Assembly: GCA_023053575.1 (NCBI GenBank)
Contig: JAKZAP010000018.1
Span: 12,924,202-12,988,201 of the forward strand
DNA from: Branchinecta lynchi
Taxonomy: Eukaryota; Arthropoda; Branchiopoda; Anostraca; Branchinectidae
Length of the DNA stretch: 64,000 nucleotides
Reading direction: 5' to 3'
The notes below the pieces were generated by a model that saw nothing but the letters and a program-made list of their open reading frames with translations, did no database searches and was not told where the DNA came from. Shown piece by piece: positions 30,957 to 42,848 of this stretch (the first letter of the stretch is position 1; every line of letters starts with the position of its first letter). The position numbers and the translations under genes are program-made.

Positions 30957-31488
30957 CAGGGGCGTCGCAAGTGAATTTTTGTAGTTGGCTGCAGAGCCAA
31001 AACACCAGGATCCTAAGAATTTCCAGAAACCAGATAGAGCGACATCCCGGCAGCAGCAGCTACTGTATGACTAGTCATTACTAGCCATGATTACATAAAG
31101 TGAGCGCCGCATGCGAGATTTTTTAAGTTCGTTTTTTTTCCTGCCAAATTCAGCTATTTCCATGCAGGTTCTAGCTTTTAGGGTTTCGAAAAATCGCGAT
31201 CCATCCCTAAAACTGGTTTAAAACCTAGCTAATGACGTACCTTTCCGGAAAATAGTGAATATTATGAAAAGCGCCGCAGGCAGAATTTTCGAGACATTTC
31301 TGATAAGAGCTTGTTTTTAGGATACAAATAAAAGTAAGGAATATCGATGAAATCATAGATCAGTCCTTTTGTCTGCGACCATTTCTTCACTCGACCTCTT
31401 CATGTTCGTGGTAACTACCGAATCCTGGCAATTATACCGAATAAGTTACGGTGTTGCACCCCCCCCCCCCCCTTTCACAACGCCCGTG
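30957..31488. mobile_element. hAT-like MITE, right-arm copy
   Basis: Mirror copy of 15446-15971 with the terminus CAGGGGCGTCGCAAG. The other end is mutated (CGCCCGTG). The C-run at 31459-31472 corresponds to the G-run in the left copy. Confidence 0.55.
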
Positions 31489-32165
31489 CTTCTGAGCCAT
31501 ATCCTTTCCTTTGAAACTTCCTGTGGATCTTACTTTTGAGCAACTGTTGTTCACTTTCACATTGTTTATTGAGTAGACTAATACCAACAAGAGTGCAATA
31601 GCAAATATAGCACTTACAATGGTAGTGAGTATGTACTGCAACGAAGAATCACACTTGTTCCAGACTTACAAATAGAACAATAAGGAGGACCTCACCAACC
31701 ACCAAGTCGGCTACATTTGTTCCCATCTCACAAATCAGATTTTTCGTTCTAAGCTGTATTTTTTTTTTTTTCAATTCTCGGCGACACTTTTTTCACTTGT
31801 ATGTTATTTTCAAAGAAATCTCGGCGACATTTCATGCATTCTCGGCGACATTACGCGAAATCTCGGCGACATTTCTAGCAATCTCTTTGCTAGAAACACA
31901 TTTCTAACAACTTTGTTCCATCTCGAGAACTAGATTTTTGGTTTCAAACGCATATCCGTATTTCTCGGCGACACGTTTTTCAGTGAAAATCTCGGCTACA
32001 AAGTTGTCATTCTCGGCAACAAACATTGCAGTCTCGGATACACACAAAAAATCTGGGCGACAAAAACAGCATTCTCGGCTTCATTTCATGGATTCTCGGC
32101 GACATTTCGATTATTCTCGGCAACATTTTTAACAATTTTGACCCAAAATGCATGCCATATAGGGT

Positions 32166-32457
32166 AGTGTCGGTGTTCTCAAAGCAGTTAGATTTTTTTT
32201 TTTTTTGTTCTAGCATTTTAACAGGCTTATGATTGACTGTGATCGGTTGAACTTTGCGCACGAGTGAAAAAGCCTGGGGTTTACTGGACAGATTCAGGTG
32301 GAACCCAAATATGAATTATACCTTGAGCAAACAGTGATTCCAGCGCGCAGTAGCGCTGACATCAGAACTATGTTATTTATTTAGGTTGTTTTGTGTAGGC
32401 CATGTGTTAGGGGGTGGTGTTGCGGCGAACCGGGTCGGTTCTTTGATAGGAGGGAGG
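32166..32457 (+). other. Gypsy copy A 3' UTR, second part, with polypurine tract
   Basis: The 3' UTR continues here after the foldback element (AGTGTCGGTGTTCTCAAAGC) and ends with the polypurine tract GATAGGAGGGAGG at 32445-32457. Joined with 13674-14730 it matches the uninterrupted 3' UTR of copy B (46198-47545) in order and length. Confidence 0.85.
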
Positions 32458-32933
32458 TGTAACCCATGTCTAAAATGTATGGACGCAAGTTCATTATTTC
32501 GTTTCCGTATTACCTTCACCCCGCGGTCGTGAGCTATTTCAATTGACAATGAATTCTGAGCGCGGGTGAAAGATGAGCATTTCGCATGGAATGCGCTCGG
32601 CAAGGATTGAATGGCAGTTAAGTTTGAGCTACCATCGAGGCAGCATGAGCGCTGCAGGAGTAGGGAGAGGACGCGAATTATTGGGCTGAGTATCGTTAAT
32701 ATGTTCTAGTGTAATTAGGTTACCACATCACATTCTTTTGTTGTACCTCTCTGCCGTAACGTCATGTAAATAAACCTATAGTTAGTTTTCCAAGATTTAT
32801 GTAGTTATGTTCCTTCCCACGTCGGTCACGTTATTATTTGGTTAAGCCAACAACCGCTCGGTTGGTTTATTCGCTTTATTCGCTACCAGTTCTTGTTATT
32901 ATTATTCTTTTACTAAATTGTAAGAAGGTAACA
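32458..32933 (+). repeat. 3' LTR of Gypsy copy A (476 bp)
   Basis: TGTAACCC to GGTAACA, followed by GTGGTAGAGG. It is the 476-bp form, like the 3' LTR of copy 0. Confidence 0.9.
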
Positions 32934-33196
32934 GTGGTAGAGGTTGTCTCTGAGGATGTTGTATTCACAAATGAAGAAGACATTTTGATTTTCTGCTGGA
33001 TGACCATTCAAACAATTTGAATATTGGAACATAAACACTAAATAATGCGAGATGTACTTTAGTGACTTTGTCAAAGCGCAATTACCTGTGACTTTATGTC
33101 TTGTTATTTTAAGATAACGTGAACTAAAACTTTAATCAGTGAGAAGTTGACAAGGAGTAGCCACTTGCATTCGATTATCGATGGATTGTAGATATA

Positions 33197-33352
33197 CACT
33201 GTAAAAAGTTTTTCCGAATAAGGATGCAGTATTTGCTACTGGTAATAATCTAATCTCTATTGGGATAAAATTAATCCGAATGGGATAATCTTATCTCAAT
33301 AAAGACAAGAATAATCCCAGTAGCAAATACTGCTAGATTTTCTTTTACAGTG
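33197..33352. mobile_element. TA-flanked MITE, copy in hB
   Basis: CACTGTAAAA inverted termini and TA flanks; duplicated with the host unit. Confidence 0.72.
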
Positions 33353-33357
33353 TAAGC

Positions 33358-33638
33358 TCACATTAGTTGTTCTAATTTAAGAGCACAGAACATGCGGAAA
33401 ACCATATTACCTTCGGTTGTAGTGGCTGTTGACGGCGTAGTTGCTGAACTCGTTGATGAGCTCGGTGTAATTGATGAAGAGATTGGTGTAGAACTGGTCG
33501 TTTCAGGCGAAACAACAGTACTTGGACTGGTCGATGAGCTCAGCGTAGTTGTTGAAGGAGTTGAGGAGACAGTAGTACTTGTCGCGACCGATTCAGTAAA
33601 GGCGACTGTTGAAGATTCCGATGATGTGGATTGGGTGC
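33358..33638 (-). pseudogene. Ser/Thr-rich ORF interrupted by a Gypsy 5' LTR (hB)
   Basis: Same truncated mucin-like frame as at 7544-7824, cut by the LTR at 33639. Confidence 0.38.
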
Positions 33639-34108
33639 TGTAACCCATGTCTAAAATGTATGGACGCAAGTTCATTACTTCGTTTCCGTATTACCTTCAC
33701 CCCGCGGTCGTGAGCTATTTCAATTGACAATGAATTCTGAGCGCGGGTGAAAGATGAGCATTTCGCATGGAATGCGCTCGGCAAGGATTGAATGGCAGTT
33801 AAGTTTGAGCTACCATCGAGGCAGCATGAGCGCTGCAGGAGTAGGGAGAGGACGCGAATTATTGGGCTGAGTATCGTTAATATGTTCTAGTGTAATTAGG
33901 TTACCACATCACATTCTTTTGTTGTACCTCTCTGCCGTAACGTCATGTAAATAAACCTATAGTTAGTTTTCCAAGATTTATGTAGTTATGTTCCTTCCCA
34001 CGTCGGTCACGTTATTATTTGGTTAAGCCAACAACCGCTCGGTTGGTTTATCATTCGCTACCAGTTCTTATTATTATTATTCTTTTACTAAATTGTAAGA
34101 AGGTAACA
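33639..34108 (+). repeat. 5' LTR of Gypsy copy B (470 bp)
   Basis: TGTAACCC to GGTAACA, preceded by GTGC. The primer-binding site TGGTGTGCAGCGTTGG follows at 34110. Confidence 0.9.
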
Positions 34109-34334
34109 ATGGTGTGCAGCGTTGGTTCTGTAGTTTTGATTCTACAGACTTTACTGTATCTTTGAGGTACAGTAACGGAGTGAACGAATCTTAAAGTAAA
34201 AATCATGCAACTTGGAAAATAAGAAACAAAATTTAAAAATACACATAGATTTTTTTTTTTTTTTTTTTTTTTTTTGTGGTGTGGACCTAGTTTAAGGTAT
34301 TAGAGTGTTTTTGTTAACATAGGCTTAAAGTAGA

Positions 34335-35141
34335 ATGGAAAAGGTAGAGTCGAAACCGCTTACGCCGGACGTTGTTTTGAAGTTGTTAGATTCCCTTCCT
34401 TCGTATAGTGGTAAATCGGATGTCGCTGAGTTCATAAAAAAAGTTGCGATTATCTCGAAAATCGTAACATGGGACCAGCTGAAACTTTTTCTGGGTCTCA
34501 AGTTCGATGAAGTCACATTTTCTTTTTGGTCGGCGTCGGATCCTGACGATTTTGACTCGTTCAAAAGTTCTTTTGAGTCCCGTTTTGCCGGGACCAGTTC
34601 GGCTCGTAAGCTAAAGTACGGTAAGCTTTCTCTCATGCCGAATCAGTCACTGTTGGATTTCTGCGCATTAGTGAAGGAGTCGTGCGTAGAGAAATTTGGC
34701 GATGAAGCGACTGATTTGGTTATGTTGAATGAGTTGGTGAACGGGTTGACGTCACAATTTGCCAAATTGTTGCTACAGAAGGAGCCGGCTACGTTTGACC
34801 AAGCCGTGGAAATTTTGTCACGGGCGGAGGAGGTGGATTTGGCTCTGAAGTTGCGTTCTGATTGTTCGGTAAATTTTGTGGCGGAAGCGCGTAATCAGAA
34901 TCGTAACCGAGGCCGAGGTCGTGGTGGTTTTCAGCCTATTGGATCACGTCGGGGAATGTCGTCTGTTCCGACGGCTAGCGGTAGTTCAGGTTCGAAGGTG
35001 AATACGTCGATTAGGCCTAGTGTAAATAAAAATTCGGATGACGGTAAGCCTATTTGTAATCGTTGTATGAAGGTCGGTCACATTAAGAGAAATTGTCGCG
35101 TCAAATTATCGGGAGGTTTAAACTCCGTCGGTCGCGTTTAG
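34335..35141 (+). CDS. gag: Gypsy copy B Gag
   Basis: A 268-residue Gag nearly identical to that of copy A; one difference is DEATDL for DEANDL. It has the same helical capsid region, the Arg/Gly-rich stretch and a CCHC knuckle. The slippery heptamer TTTAAAC is at 35117-35123. Position and frame relations to Pro are unchanged. Confidence 0.9.
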   Translation: MEKVESKPLTPDVVLKLLDSLPSYSGKSDVAEFIKKVAIISKIVTWDQLKLFLGLKFDEVTFSFWSASDPDDFDSFKSSFESRFAGTSSARKLKYGKLSLMPNQSLLDFCALVKESCVEKFGDEATDLVMLNELVNGLTSQFAKLLLQKEPATFDQAVEILSRAEEVDLALKLRSDCSVNFVAEARNQNRNRGRGRGGFQPIGSRRGMSSVPTASGSSGSKVNTSIRPSVNKNSDDGKPICNRCMKVGHIKRNCRVKLSGGLNSVGRV

Positions 35142-35632
35142 CAGCAGGAATAAGCGGCGGCCGTGAGGAATCTGTACCTGCAACATCCCTAGGCGTTAAT
35201 GAAGTTTATGTCGGTAGTTGGCAAGATTTACCCATGGTGAAATGTTTTTCGGCGAGGGGTCGACAACTCATGTCTCTTTTTGATTCGGGAGCTTCGCGGT
35301 CATTAATTAGAGAGTGTGACTTCAAGAAATTGGACTCCAGTTGTGTGGTTGAGTATGAAGCCAGGAACGGATCGTTTCGGGCTATTACTGGAAATCCTTT
35401 GGAGTTTACGGCACGTGCATGTATTGAGTTGGATATTCGACACAAGAAAGTAATAATGGAAGTATTTGTGTGTCCGTCACTTCCATACCCGTTGGTAGTT
35501 GGTTACCGGGAAATGAAGTTAAATCGATTGATTTTTGATGCCGAAAATTGCGAGTTTTGTTTAAAGATGATTTTAGTAAGGATGCAAGGGACTGTTGTGG
35601 TGTCGTTCTTGAAATGCCTGATGCTAGTGTAG
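35093..35632 (+). CDS. pro: Gypsy copy B protease, -1 frame
   Basis: It carries FDSGASRSLI as in copy A. The C-terminal end differs: a 153-bp deletion after 35617 (equivalent to 9801-9953 of copy A) moves the stop, so the frame ends FLKCLMLV at TAG 35630. The catalytic part is untouched. The second slippery heptamer TTTAAAG is at 35560-35566. Confidence 0.83.
   Translation: MSRQIIGRFKLRRSRLAAGISGGREESVPATSLGVNEVYVGSWQDLPMVKCFSARGRQLMSLFDSGASRSLIRECDFKKLDSSCVVEYEARNGSFRAITGNPLEFTARACIELDIRHKKVIMEVFVCPSLPYPLVVGYREMKLNRLIFDAENCEFCLKMILVRMQGTVVVSFLKCLMLV
35117..35123 (+). promoter_or_regulatory. -1 frameshift site gag to pro, copy B
   Basis: TTTAAAC in the gag frame, as in copy A. Confidence 0.78.
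35560..35566 (+). promoter_or_regulatory. -1 frameshift site pro to pol, copy B
   Basis: TTTAAAG in the protease frame, as in copy A. Confidence 0.66.
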
Positions 35633-36150
35633 TAGATAAGTGTGTAGCTCCTAAGTTAGGTTACGTTGTGTCCGAGTTTAAAGGGAATGGTTTGGAAATT
35701 GAGGATCAGTTAACAGAAATAACGGACAGTGGTTGGTATGTGTTGGTTACAAACGATACAGAAAAGTCGTTTAAGTTAAGGAAAAAGACTGTCCTAGGAA
35801 AAATTTTTGAGATTTCAGAGAATGATTTAGTTACGGATCCAAATTTGATAATCAACCATGTTAGCGGTTTTGTAAATAGTTTTTCGTCTAGTGATGTTGC
35901 GTGTCCACCCGCGGAAGGTCAGGCCGATTTTGAGTCGCATCCTAACCCTAGAAATTTAACCCGGGATGAACTGTTTAAGTTGTTTAAAACAGATCACATA
36001 GAATCGGGTTTGGTTCGTGCAAGGTTGTCAGACCTTATTTTCCGATATAGAGACATTTTTGCTACCCATGAGACACACCTTGGTGCGTGTGACCTAATAG
36101 AGCATGAGATTAATACAGGTGACAGTGCTCCAGTCCGTAGCCGCCCATAT
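35567..36150 (+). pseudogene. pol: Gypsy copy B Pol, N-terminal part, split by an insertion
   Basis: The linker before RT is shortened by 51 codons (in frame) compared with copies A and C. The frame is then intact up to PVRSRPY, where the 6.85-kb element begins. After that the reading frame runs into element sequence and stops at 36300. The rest of Pol is at 43009-46197. Confidence 0.88.
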
Positions 36151-36167
36151 CAGGGTGGGGAATGTGG

Positions 36168-36300
36168 TCCACCAGTCTCTTTCGCGGAACACACCAGTCT
36201 CGCTGTTTTGAACCATCAGTCTCAGAAAAATGGCGCCGGGAACCACCAGTCTCGGAAACGAGACCAACAGTCTCAAATCCAGACCAACAGTCTCATCTAA
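36168..36300. repeat. Left subterminal array of CCACCAGTCTC motifs
   Basis: Six copies of (A/C)CA(C/A/T)CAGTCTC are spaced 15-30 bp apart just inside the left end. A matching inverted array lies at 42849-42986. Such clusters are candidate transposase-binding sites. Confidence 0.7.
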
Positions 36301-37079
36301 TTTCCAATTTTTTTAGAGTAAAAAAGTGTTTTCTTTGTTTTTCTCTGTCAGTCCCTTGAATTACGCGCTTGTGTCAGCACGATAGGTAGAGTGAAGCTTG
36401 AGCTTTCCATACATGTATTTATCTTTGCTATTGGCTTGGTACTTCTCAGTGAGTAGGGCTCTGAAAAAGCAAACAAATTTATTTTTTTGTTTTCTGTGTT
36501 GTTTAATAGAATTCTGCTACTCTGCCAACTACTGCAGGTAAAGTGAAGCTCTGGGCTTTCAGACGATATATTATTCACTGTTACTGGATTACCAAGTGTC
36601 ATATTGTGTTGCTCTGAAAAATTGTTTTGGTGAGCAAATGTAATTTCTGGTTTGTCTCTGCGATTTCTTGGGATTTTCTAACTTTTCAACCAGTTTTGGT
36701 AGATTTAAGCATGGACTTTCCACAGATACGCGTATCTCTGATATTGGCTTAGTCAGTTTCTTGCTGGTGTCCTCTGATAAACTCATTAGTTGTGTTTTTT
36801 TAACTGACCTGCTTGACCCTGTTGAATGTTTTGTTGTCTCACTATTCAGTTCACCTGACTGCCTGGTCCGGTACTAGTTCGTTCCATGCATTTTCCATGC
36901 TTAAAATACTATTCTGGGGCTGTCTCTACACAACTACAGTAAGCGGTCAAGTAACACTCAATGGAACCTATTATCGCTCACCAGAGCTGCGTTTGATTTG
37001 CATTTCCAGTTGACTGATAGCGGTCAATTTATCCAATCTATTGAGATTGTCGACTGAAAGTTGACTTTGGACAAACGAG

Positions 37080-38105
37080 AAGAAATGGTCTTCCATGGTT
37101 AACCGGTTAACCTACAGTAAGCGGTCAAGTCACACTCAATGGAACCTATTATCGCTCAACAGAAATGCGTTCGATTCGCATTTCCAGTTGACTCAAATCA
37201 TCACTTAGCAGTTTTATTTGGTATTCTCAGTTGACTGACAGCGTTCGATTTATCCAGTCGACTGAAGTTGTCGCTGAAAAGTTTGCTTTTGACAACCAAG
37301 AAGAAATGGTCATTCGTTCCATGGTTAACTGGTTAAGCTACAGTAAGCGGTCAAGTAACGCTCAATGGAACTTGTTATCGCCCAACAGAGATGGGTTCGA
37401 TTTGCCTTTCCAGTTGACTTAAATCATCTTTTTCCTGTTTTATTTGCTATTCTCAGTTGACTGACAGTGTTCGATATATCCAGTCGACTGAAATTGTTGA
37501 TTAAAAGTTTACTTTTGACAACCGAGAACAAATGGTCATTCATTCAATGGTTAACCGGTTAAGCTACAGTAAGCGGTCAAGTAACGCTCAATGGAACTTA
37601 TTATCGCTCACCAGAGCTGTGTTCAATTCGCATTTCCAGTTGACTCAAATCATCACTTAGCAGTTTTATTTGGTATTCTCAGTTGACTGACAGCGTTCGA
37701 TTTATCCAGTCAACTGAAGTTGTCGATGAAAAATTGACTTTTGACAACCAAGAAGAAATGGTCATTCGTTTTATTTGCTATTCTCAGTTGACTGACAGCG
37801 TTCGATATATCCAGTCGACTGAAATTGTTGATTAAAAGTTTACTTTTGACAACCGAGAACAAATGGTCATTCATTCAATGGTTAACCGGTTAAGCTACAG
37901 TAAGCGGTCAAGTAACGCTCAATGGAACTTATTATCGCTCACCAGAGCTGTGTTCAATTCGCATTTCCAGTTAACTTAAATCATCATTTTGTAGTTTTAT
38001 TTGCTATTCTCAGTTGACTGACAGCATTCTATATATCCAGTTGACTGAGATTGTCGAGTAAAAGTTGACTTTGGACAACTGAGAACGAATGGTCATTCAT
38101 TCCAA
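37080..38105. repeat. Tandem repeats in the left arm (about 230-bp period)
   Basis: Units contain GGTTAACCGGTTAAGCTACA, GTAAGCGGTCAAGTAACGCT and TCCAGTTGACT, with starts near 37105, 37335, 37565 and 37893. Inverted counterparts lie at 40700-42130. No coding potential was seen. Confidence 0.65.
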
Positions 38106-38384
38106 GGTTAAGCGTAGGTTGTGAAAAAGATTGCGGATTCCAACCCACCGGGCACCTTTTACTGGTCATCTTAAATTGCGGCCATGAGGCCAACATTTTT
38201 TCATGTTCTACCAAATCTGGTGCTACAGAGTACGCTACCTACCCAATGATGGTAAAAAAAAATAAGCTTATTCTTAATGTTTTACACTGGCTATAGAAGT
38301 CCTAGCAAAAAGTGTTCAAGTTAACCTACATGAACTAACGTAAAGTCACCCACTCTGGTAATTTTTGTTTTGTTGGTTTTGGTG

Positions 38385-40735
38385 ATTCTTTTTTAACATA
38401 CCATATGTTCTTTACTAGTCCTCCATGAATATTCCTCTCACTCTTTTTCTAATTGTTGAAGTACTATCTCCTCTACAGATGTTGCTCTTGTTATAGGAAC
38501 ATACTGTTGTATGTTACAAACATACTGTTGTTTGTATGTTGAAGTACTATAGATGGGTGCACGTAAGAGGTCTCTTCATGAGACCTTCAAATTGAAGCGG
38601 CTACGTACAGCATCATCAAGGAGACAAGCAAAGGGTAATTTTAGTAATTGTCTAAATGTTATAGAACATGATTAGGTCGCTTTGTCATATTGTTTTAGTG
38701 ATGTTCCCTTACCTTCTCCAGTTTCCACACCCTTGCCAAGAGCTAAATCGAACAATATGGATCAACTGAGAACAGCAAATAAAACAGTAAAATGATGATT
38801 TAAGTTAGTTGGAAATGCGAATAGAATACAGCTCTGGGGAGTGATAATAGGTTCCATTGAGCGATACTTGACTGCTTACTGTAGGTTAACCGGTTAACCA
38901 TGCAATGATTTACCATTTTATCTCGATCGTCAAATTTTAACTTTTGGTGATTCTTTTTCACATACCATATGTTCTTTACTAGTCCTCCATGAATATTCCT
39001 CTCACTCTTTTCCTAATTGTTGATCTCCTCTACAGATGTTGCTCTTGATATAGGAACGTACTATTGTATGTTACAAACATACTATTGTTTTGTTTGTTGA
39101 AGTACTATAGATGGGTGCACGTAAGAGGTCTCTTCATGAGACCCTCAAATTGAAGCGGCTAGGTACAGCATCATCAAGGAGACAAGCAAAGGGTAATTTT
39201 AGTAATTGTCTAAATGTTATAGAACATGATTAGGTCGCTTTGTCATATTAATTTAGTGATATTCCCAGTCTAGTACACTAGCCCCTTTTCAGGCACGGTG
39301 CTCAAACGTCTAGCACCATGCCTGGGTGCTAGACGTTCAAGCACTGTACCTTGGATTTCATGTATGGTGCATGGATTTCAGTATACAGTGCATAGATCAA
39401 AAACACAGTTTCTGTCATAACAACTGAGCACCAGCTCGGACAGGGCTGAAATTACTACCATGAATTAGAGAAATCAGAGACAATCCTTTATATATTTTTC
39501 ACAACAAAAACAAAAGGGCTCGACTGATGACAGATGTGAAAAACCTCATTTCCTTTTCTACATAGTCAAGGGTTTTGCATGCAAAGTGTCCTGTGACTCA
39601 GCTTTTTCTACCTAGCAGCCAACCAGAATATTGGCTCTTGGGGAATAGATAGGGAAAATACAAAAATAGATAGGGTGCTGTTAGGTTTTTCATCTCCATC
39701 ATCATTAGAGCCCTTTTGTTTTTGTTGTGAAAAATATATAAAGGACTGTCTTTGATTTCTCTAATTCATAGTAGTAATTTCAGCCCTGTCCGAGCCGGTG
39801 CTCAGTTGTGATGACAGAAATTGTGTTTTTTCTGTATGCACTGTATACTGAAGTCCATGCACCATACATGAAATCCAAGGTACAGTGCTTGAACGTCTAG
39901 CACCCAGGCATGGTGCTAGACGTTTGAGCACCATGCCTGAAATGGGGCTAGTGTACTAGACTGGATATTCCCTTACGTTCTTGAGTTTCCACACCCTTGC
40001 CAAGAGCTAAATCGAACAATATGAATCAACTGAGAACAGCAAATAAAACAGTAAAATGATGATTTAAGTTAGCTGGAAATTCGAATAGAATGCAGCTCTG
40101 GTGAGTGATAATAGGTTCCATTGAGCGATACTTAACTGCTTACTGTAGCAGTTAAGGTTAACCATGGAAGGAATTACCATTTTATCTCGAACGTCAAAAG
40201 TCAACTTTTTGGTGATACTTTTTTCACATACCATATGTTTTACTAGTCCTCCATGAATATTCCTCTCACTCTTTTTCTAATTGTTGAAGTACTATCTCCT
40301 CTACAGATGTTGCTCTTGTTACAGGAACATACTATTGTATGTTACAAACATACTATTGTTTGTAGGTTGAAGTACTATACATTGGTCCACGTAAGGGGTC
40401 TCTTCATGAGACCCTCAAATTGAAGCTGCTACGTACAGCATCATCAAGGAGACAAGCAAAGGGTAATTTTAGTAATTGTCTAAATGTTATAGAACATGAT
40501 TAGGTCGCTTTGTCATATTGTTTTAGTGATGTTCCCTTACCTTCTTGAGTTTCCACACCCTTGCCAAGAGCTAAATCGAACAATATGAATCAACTGAGAA
40601 CACCAAATAACAGAGTAAAATGATGATTAAAGTTAGCTGGACATGCGAATAGAATGCAGCTCTGGTGAGTGCTAATAGGTTCCATTGAGCGATACTTGAC
40701 TGCTTACTGTAGGCTAACCGGTTAACCATGTACCA
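38385..40735. repeat. Three direct repeats of about 560 bp in the centre of the 6.85-kb element
   Basis: Units begin near 38400, 38964 and 40230 at ACCATATGTT. Each contains AGTCCTCCATGAATATTCC, AAGAGGTCTCTTCATGAGAC and GAACATGATTAGGTCGC. The second unit is longer only because of the MITE at 39266-39963. Confidence 0.75.
39266..39963. mobile_element. hAT-like palindromic MITE (698 bp)
   Basis: Termini CAGTCTAGTACACTAGCCCC and its complement are flanked by the 8-bp repeat GATATTCC (39258-39265, 39964-39971). The sister repeat units have the empty site GATGTTCCCTTAC. It is a hairpin through most of its length, with a short centre near 39560-39710. An 8-bp duplication with CAG ends fits hAT elements. 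Confidence 0.78.
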
Positions 40736-42848
40736 TTTTATCTCGATCGGCAAAAGTCAACTTTTTGTTGACAATCTGAGTCGACTGGATAAATTGAATG
40801 CTAACTGAGAATAGCAAATAAAACAGCAAAAAGATTATTTCAGTCAACTGGAAATGCAAATCAAACGCAGCTCTGGTGAGCGATAAAATGTTCCATTGAG
40901 CAATACTTGACCGCTTACTGTTGGTTAACCGGTTATCGGTGGAACCAATGACCGTTTGTTGTCAGTCGTCCAAAGTCAACTTTTAGTGGACAATCTCAAT
41001 AGATTGGATAAATTGAACGCTATCAGTCAACTGAGAATAGCAAACAAAACGGCAAAATGATAACTTAAGTCAACTGGAAATGCGAATTAAACACAGCTCT
41101 GGTGGGCGATAATAGGTTCCATTGAGTGTTACTGACCACTTACTGTAGTTGTGTAGAGACAGCCCCAAAATAGTATTTTAAGCATGGAAAATGCATGGAA
41201 CGAACTAGTACCGGACCAGGCAGTCAGGTGAACTGAACGGCGAGACAACAAAAGATTCAACAGGGTCTAGCAGGTCAGTTAAAAAAAACACAGCTAATGA
41301 GCTTATCAAAGGACACCAGCAAGAAACTGACTCAGAGATACACGTATCTGTGGAAAGTCCATGCTTAAATCTACCAAAACTGGTTGTAAAGTTAGAAAAT
41401 CCCAAGAAAGACAATCTGAGCTGACTGGATAAACTGAATGGTAACTGAGAATAGCAAATAAAGCAGCAAAAAGGTTATTTCAGTCAACTGGAAATGCAAA
41501 TCAAACGCAGCTCTGGTGAGCGATAAAATGTTCCATTGAGCGATACTTGACCACTTACTGTTGGTTAACCGGTTATCCATGGAATGAATGACCATTTGTT
41601 GTCGGTCGTCCAAAGTCAACTTTTAGCGGACAATGCCAGTCGACTGGATAAATAGAACCTATCAGTCAACTGAGAATAGGAAATAAAACTGCAAAATGAC
41701 AATTTAAGTTAACTGGAAACGAGAATCAAATGCAGCTCTAGTGAGAGATAAAATGTTCCATTGAGCGATACTTGACCGCTTACTTTAACCGGTTATCCAT
41801 GGAACAAATGACCGTTTGTTCTCTGTTGTCAAAAGTCACCTTTAGTCGTCAGTGTCAAAAGTCACCTTGTCAGTCTACTGGATAAATTGAACGCTATCAG
41901 TCAACTGAGAATAGCAAATGAAACAGCGAAATGATGATTTCAGCCGACAGGAAATGCGGACCGAACCCAGCTCTGGTGAGCGATGATAGGTACATTGAGC
42001 GTTACTTGACCGCTTACTGTAGCTTAACCGCTTAACCATGGAACAAATGACCATTTATTCTCGGTGGTCAAAAGTCAAATTTTAGTCCAAAATCTCAGTC
42101 GACTGGATAAATCGAACGCTATCAGTCAATGCAAATCAAACGCAGCTCTGGTGAGCGATAATAGGTTCCATTGAGCGATACTTGACCACTTGCTGTAGTT
42201 GTGTAGAGACAGCCTCAGAATAGTATTTTAAGCATGGAAAATGCATGGAAAAAGAATGGAACAAACTAATACTGGACCAGTCAGTCAGGTGAACTGAACA
42301 GTGAGGCGACAAAACATTCAACAGTATCAAGCAGGGCAGTTAAAAAAAAATAGCTATTGAGTTTACCATAGGAACCCAGCAACAAACTGACTAAGCCAGT
42401 ATCAGAGAGACATGGATCTGTGGAAAACTCATGCTTAAATCTACCAAAACTGGTCGCAAAGTTGGAAAATTCCAAGAAATCGCATAGGCAGACTAGAAAT
42501 TACATTTGTTTTCCAAAACAGTTTTTTCAAAGCCACCCAATGTGACACTTGGTAATCCAGTAACAGTGAATCATATATCGTTTGAAAGCCCAGGCTTCAC
42601 TTTACCTGTTGTAGTTGGCAGAGTAGCAGAATTCTATTAAACAACACAGAAAACAAAAAAATAAATTTGTTTGCTTTTTGAGAGCCCTACTCACTGTGAA
42701 GTACCAAGCCAATAGCAGAGATGAATACATGTATTGAAAGCCCAAGCTTCACTCTACCTGTAGTGCCGACACAAGCGCGTAATTCAAGGGACTGACAGAG
42801 AAAAACAAAGAAAACACTTTTTTACTTTAAAAAAATTGGGAATTAGAT

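Larger units (their letters stand above)
14731..32159. mobile_element. 17.4-kb palindromic foldback element inserted in the Gypsy copy A 3' UTR
   Basis: The ends are exact inverted repeats, starting TATGGCATGCATTTTGGGTC. The 6-bp direct repeats TAGGGT flank both sides (14725-14730, 32160-32165). Copies 0 (about 6345) and B (about 47250) show the empty site with a single TAGGGT. After removing two later insertions, the left arm is about 3.9 kb and the right arm about 3.9 kb, around a 147-bp loop at 26463-26609. The arms differ by scattered substitutions and small indels. No transposase was recognised, so it is probably non-autonomous. A 6-bp duplication is known for Polintons and a few other DNA transposons, but the TATGG termini match none that I can name. 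Confidence 0.85.
26610..32159. repeat. Foldback right arm
   Basis: This is the inverted counterpart of 26462 back to 14731. It carries its own 1.7-kb insertion (27377-29053) and lacks the TTAA-flanked element of the left arm. The subterminal array at about 31773-32130 has fewer GTCGCCGAGA motifs than the left end, because the left end gained about three tandem 21-bp units. Confidence 0.8.
32934..33638. repeat. Host repeat unit hB, between Gypsy copies A and B (705 bp)
   Basis: Same content, length and flank sequences as the unit at 7120-7824. It includes a MITE copy at 33197-33352 and the interrupted Ser/Thr-rich frame at 33358-33638 (minus strand). Confidence 0.85.

Noticed and set aside
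14731..32159. The 17.4-kb palindrome as a chimeric assembly join
   Set aside because: Exact TAGGGT duplications, two empty sites in other copies, arm divergence and arm-specific insertions fit a real insertion.
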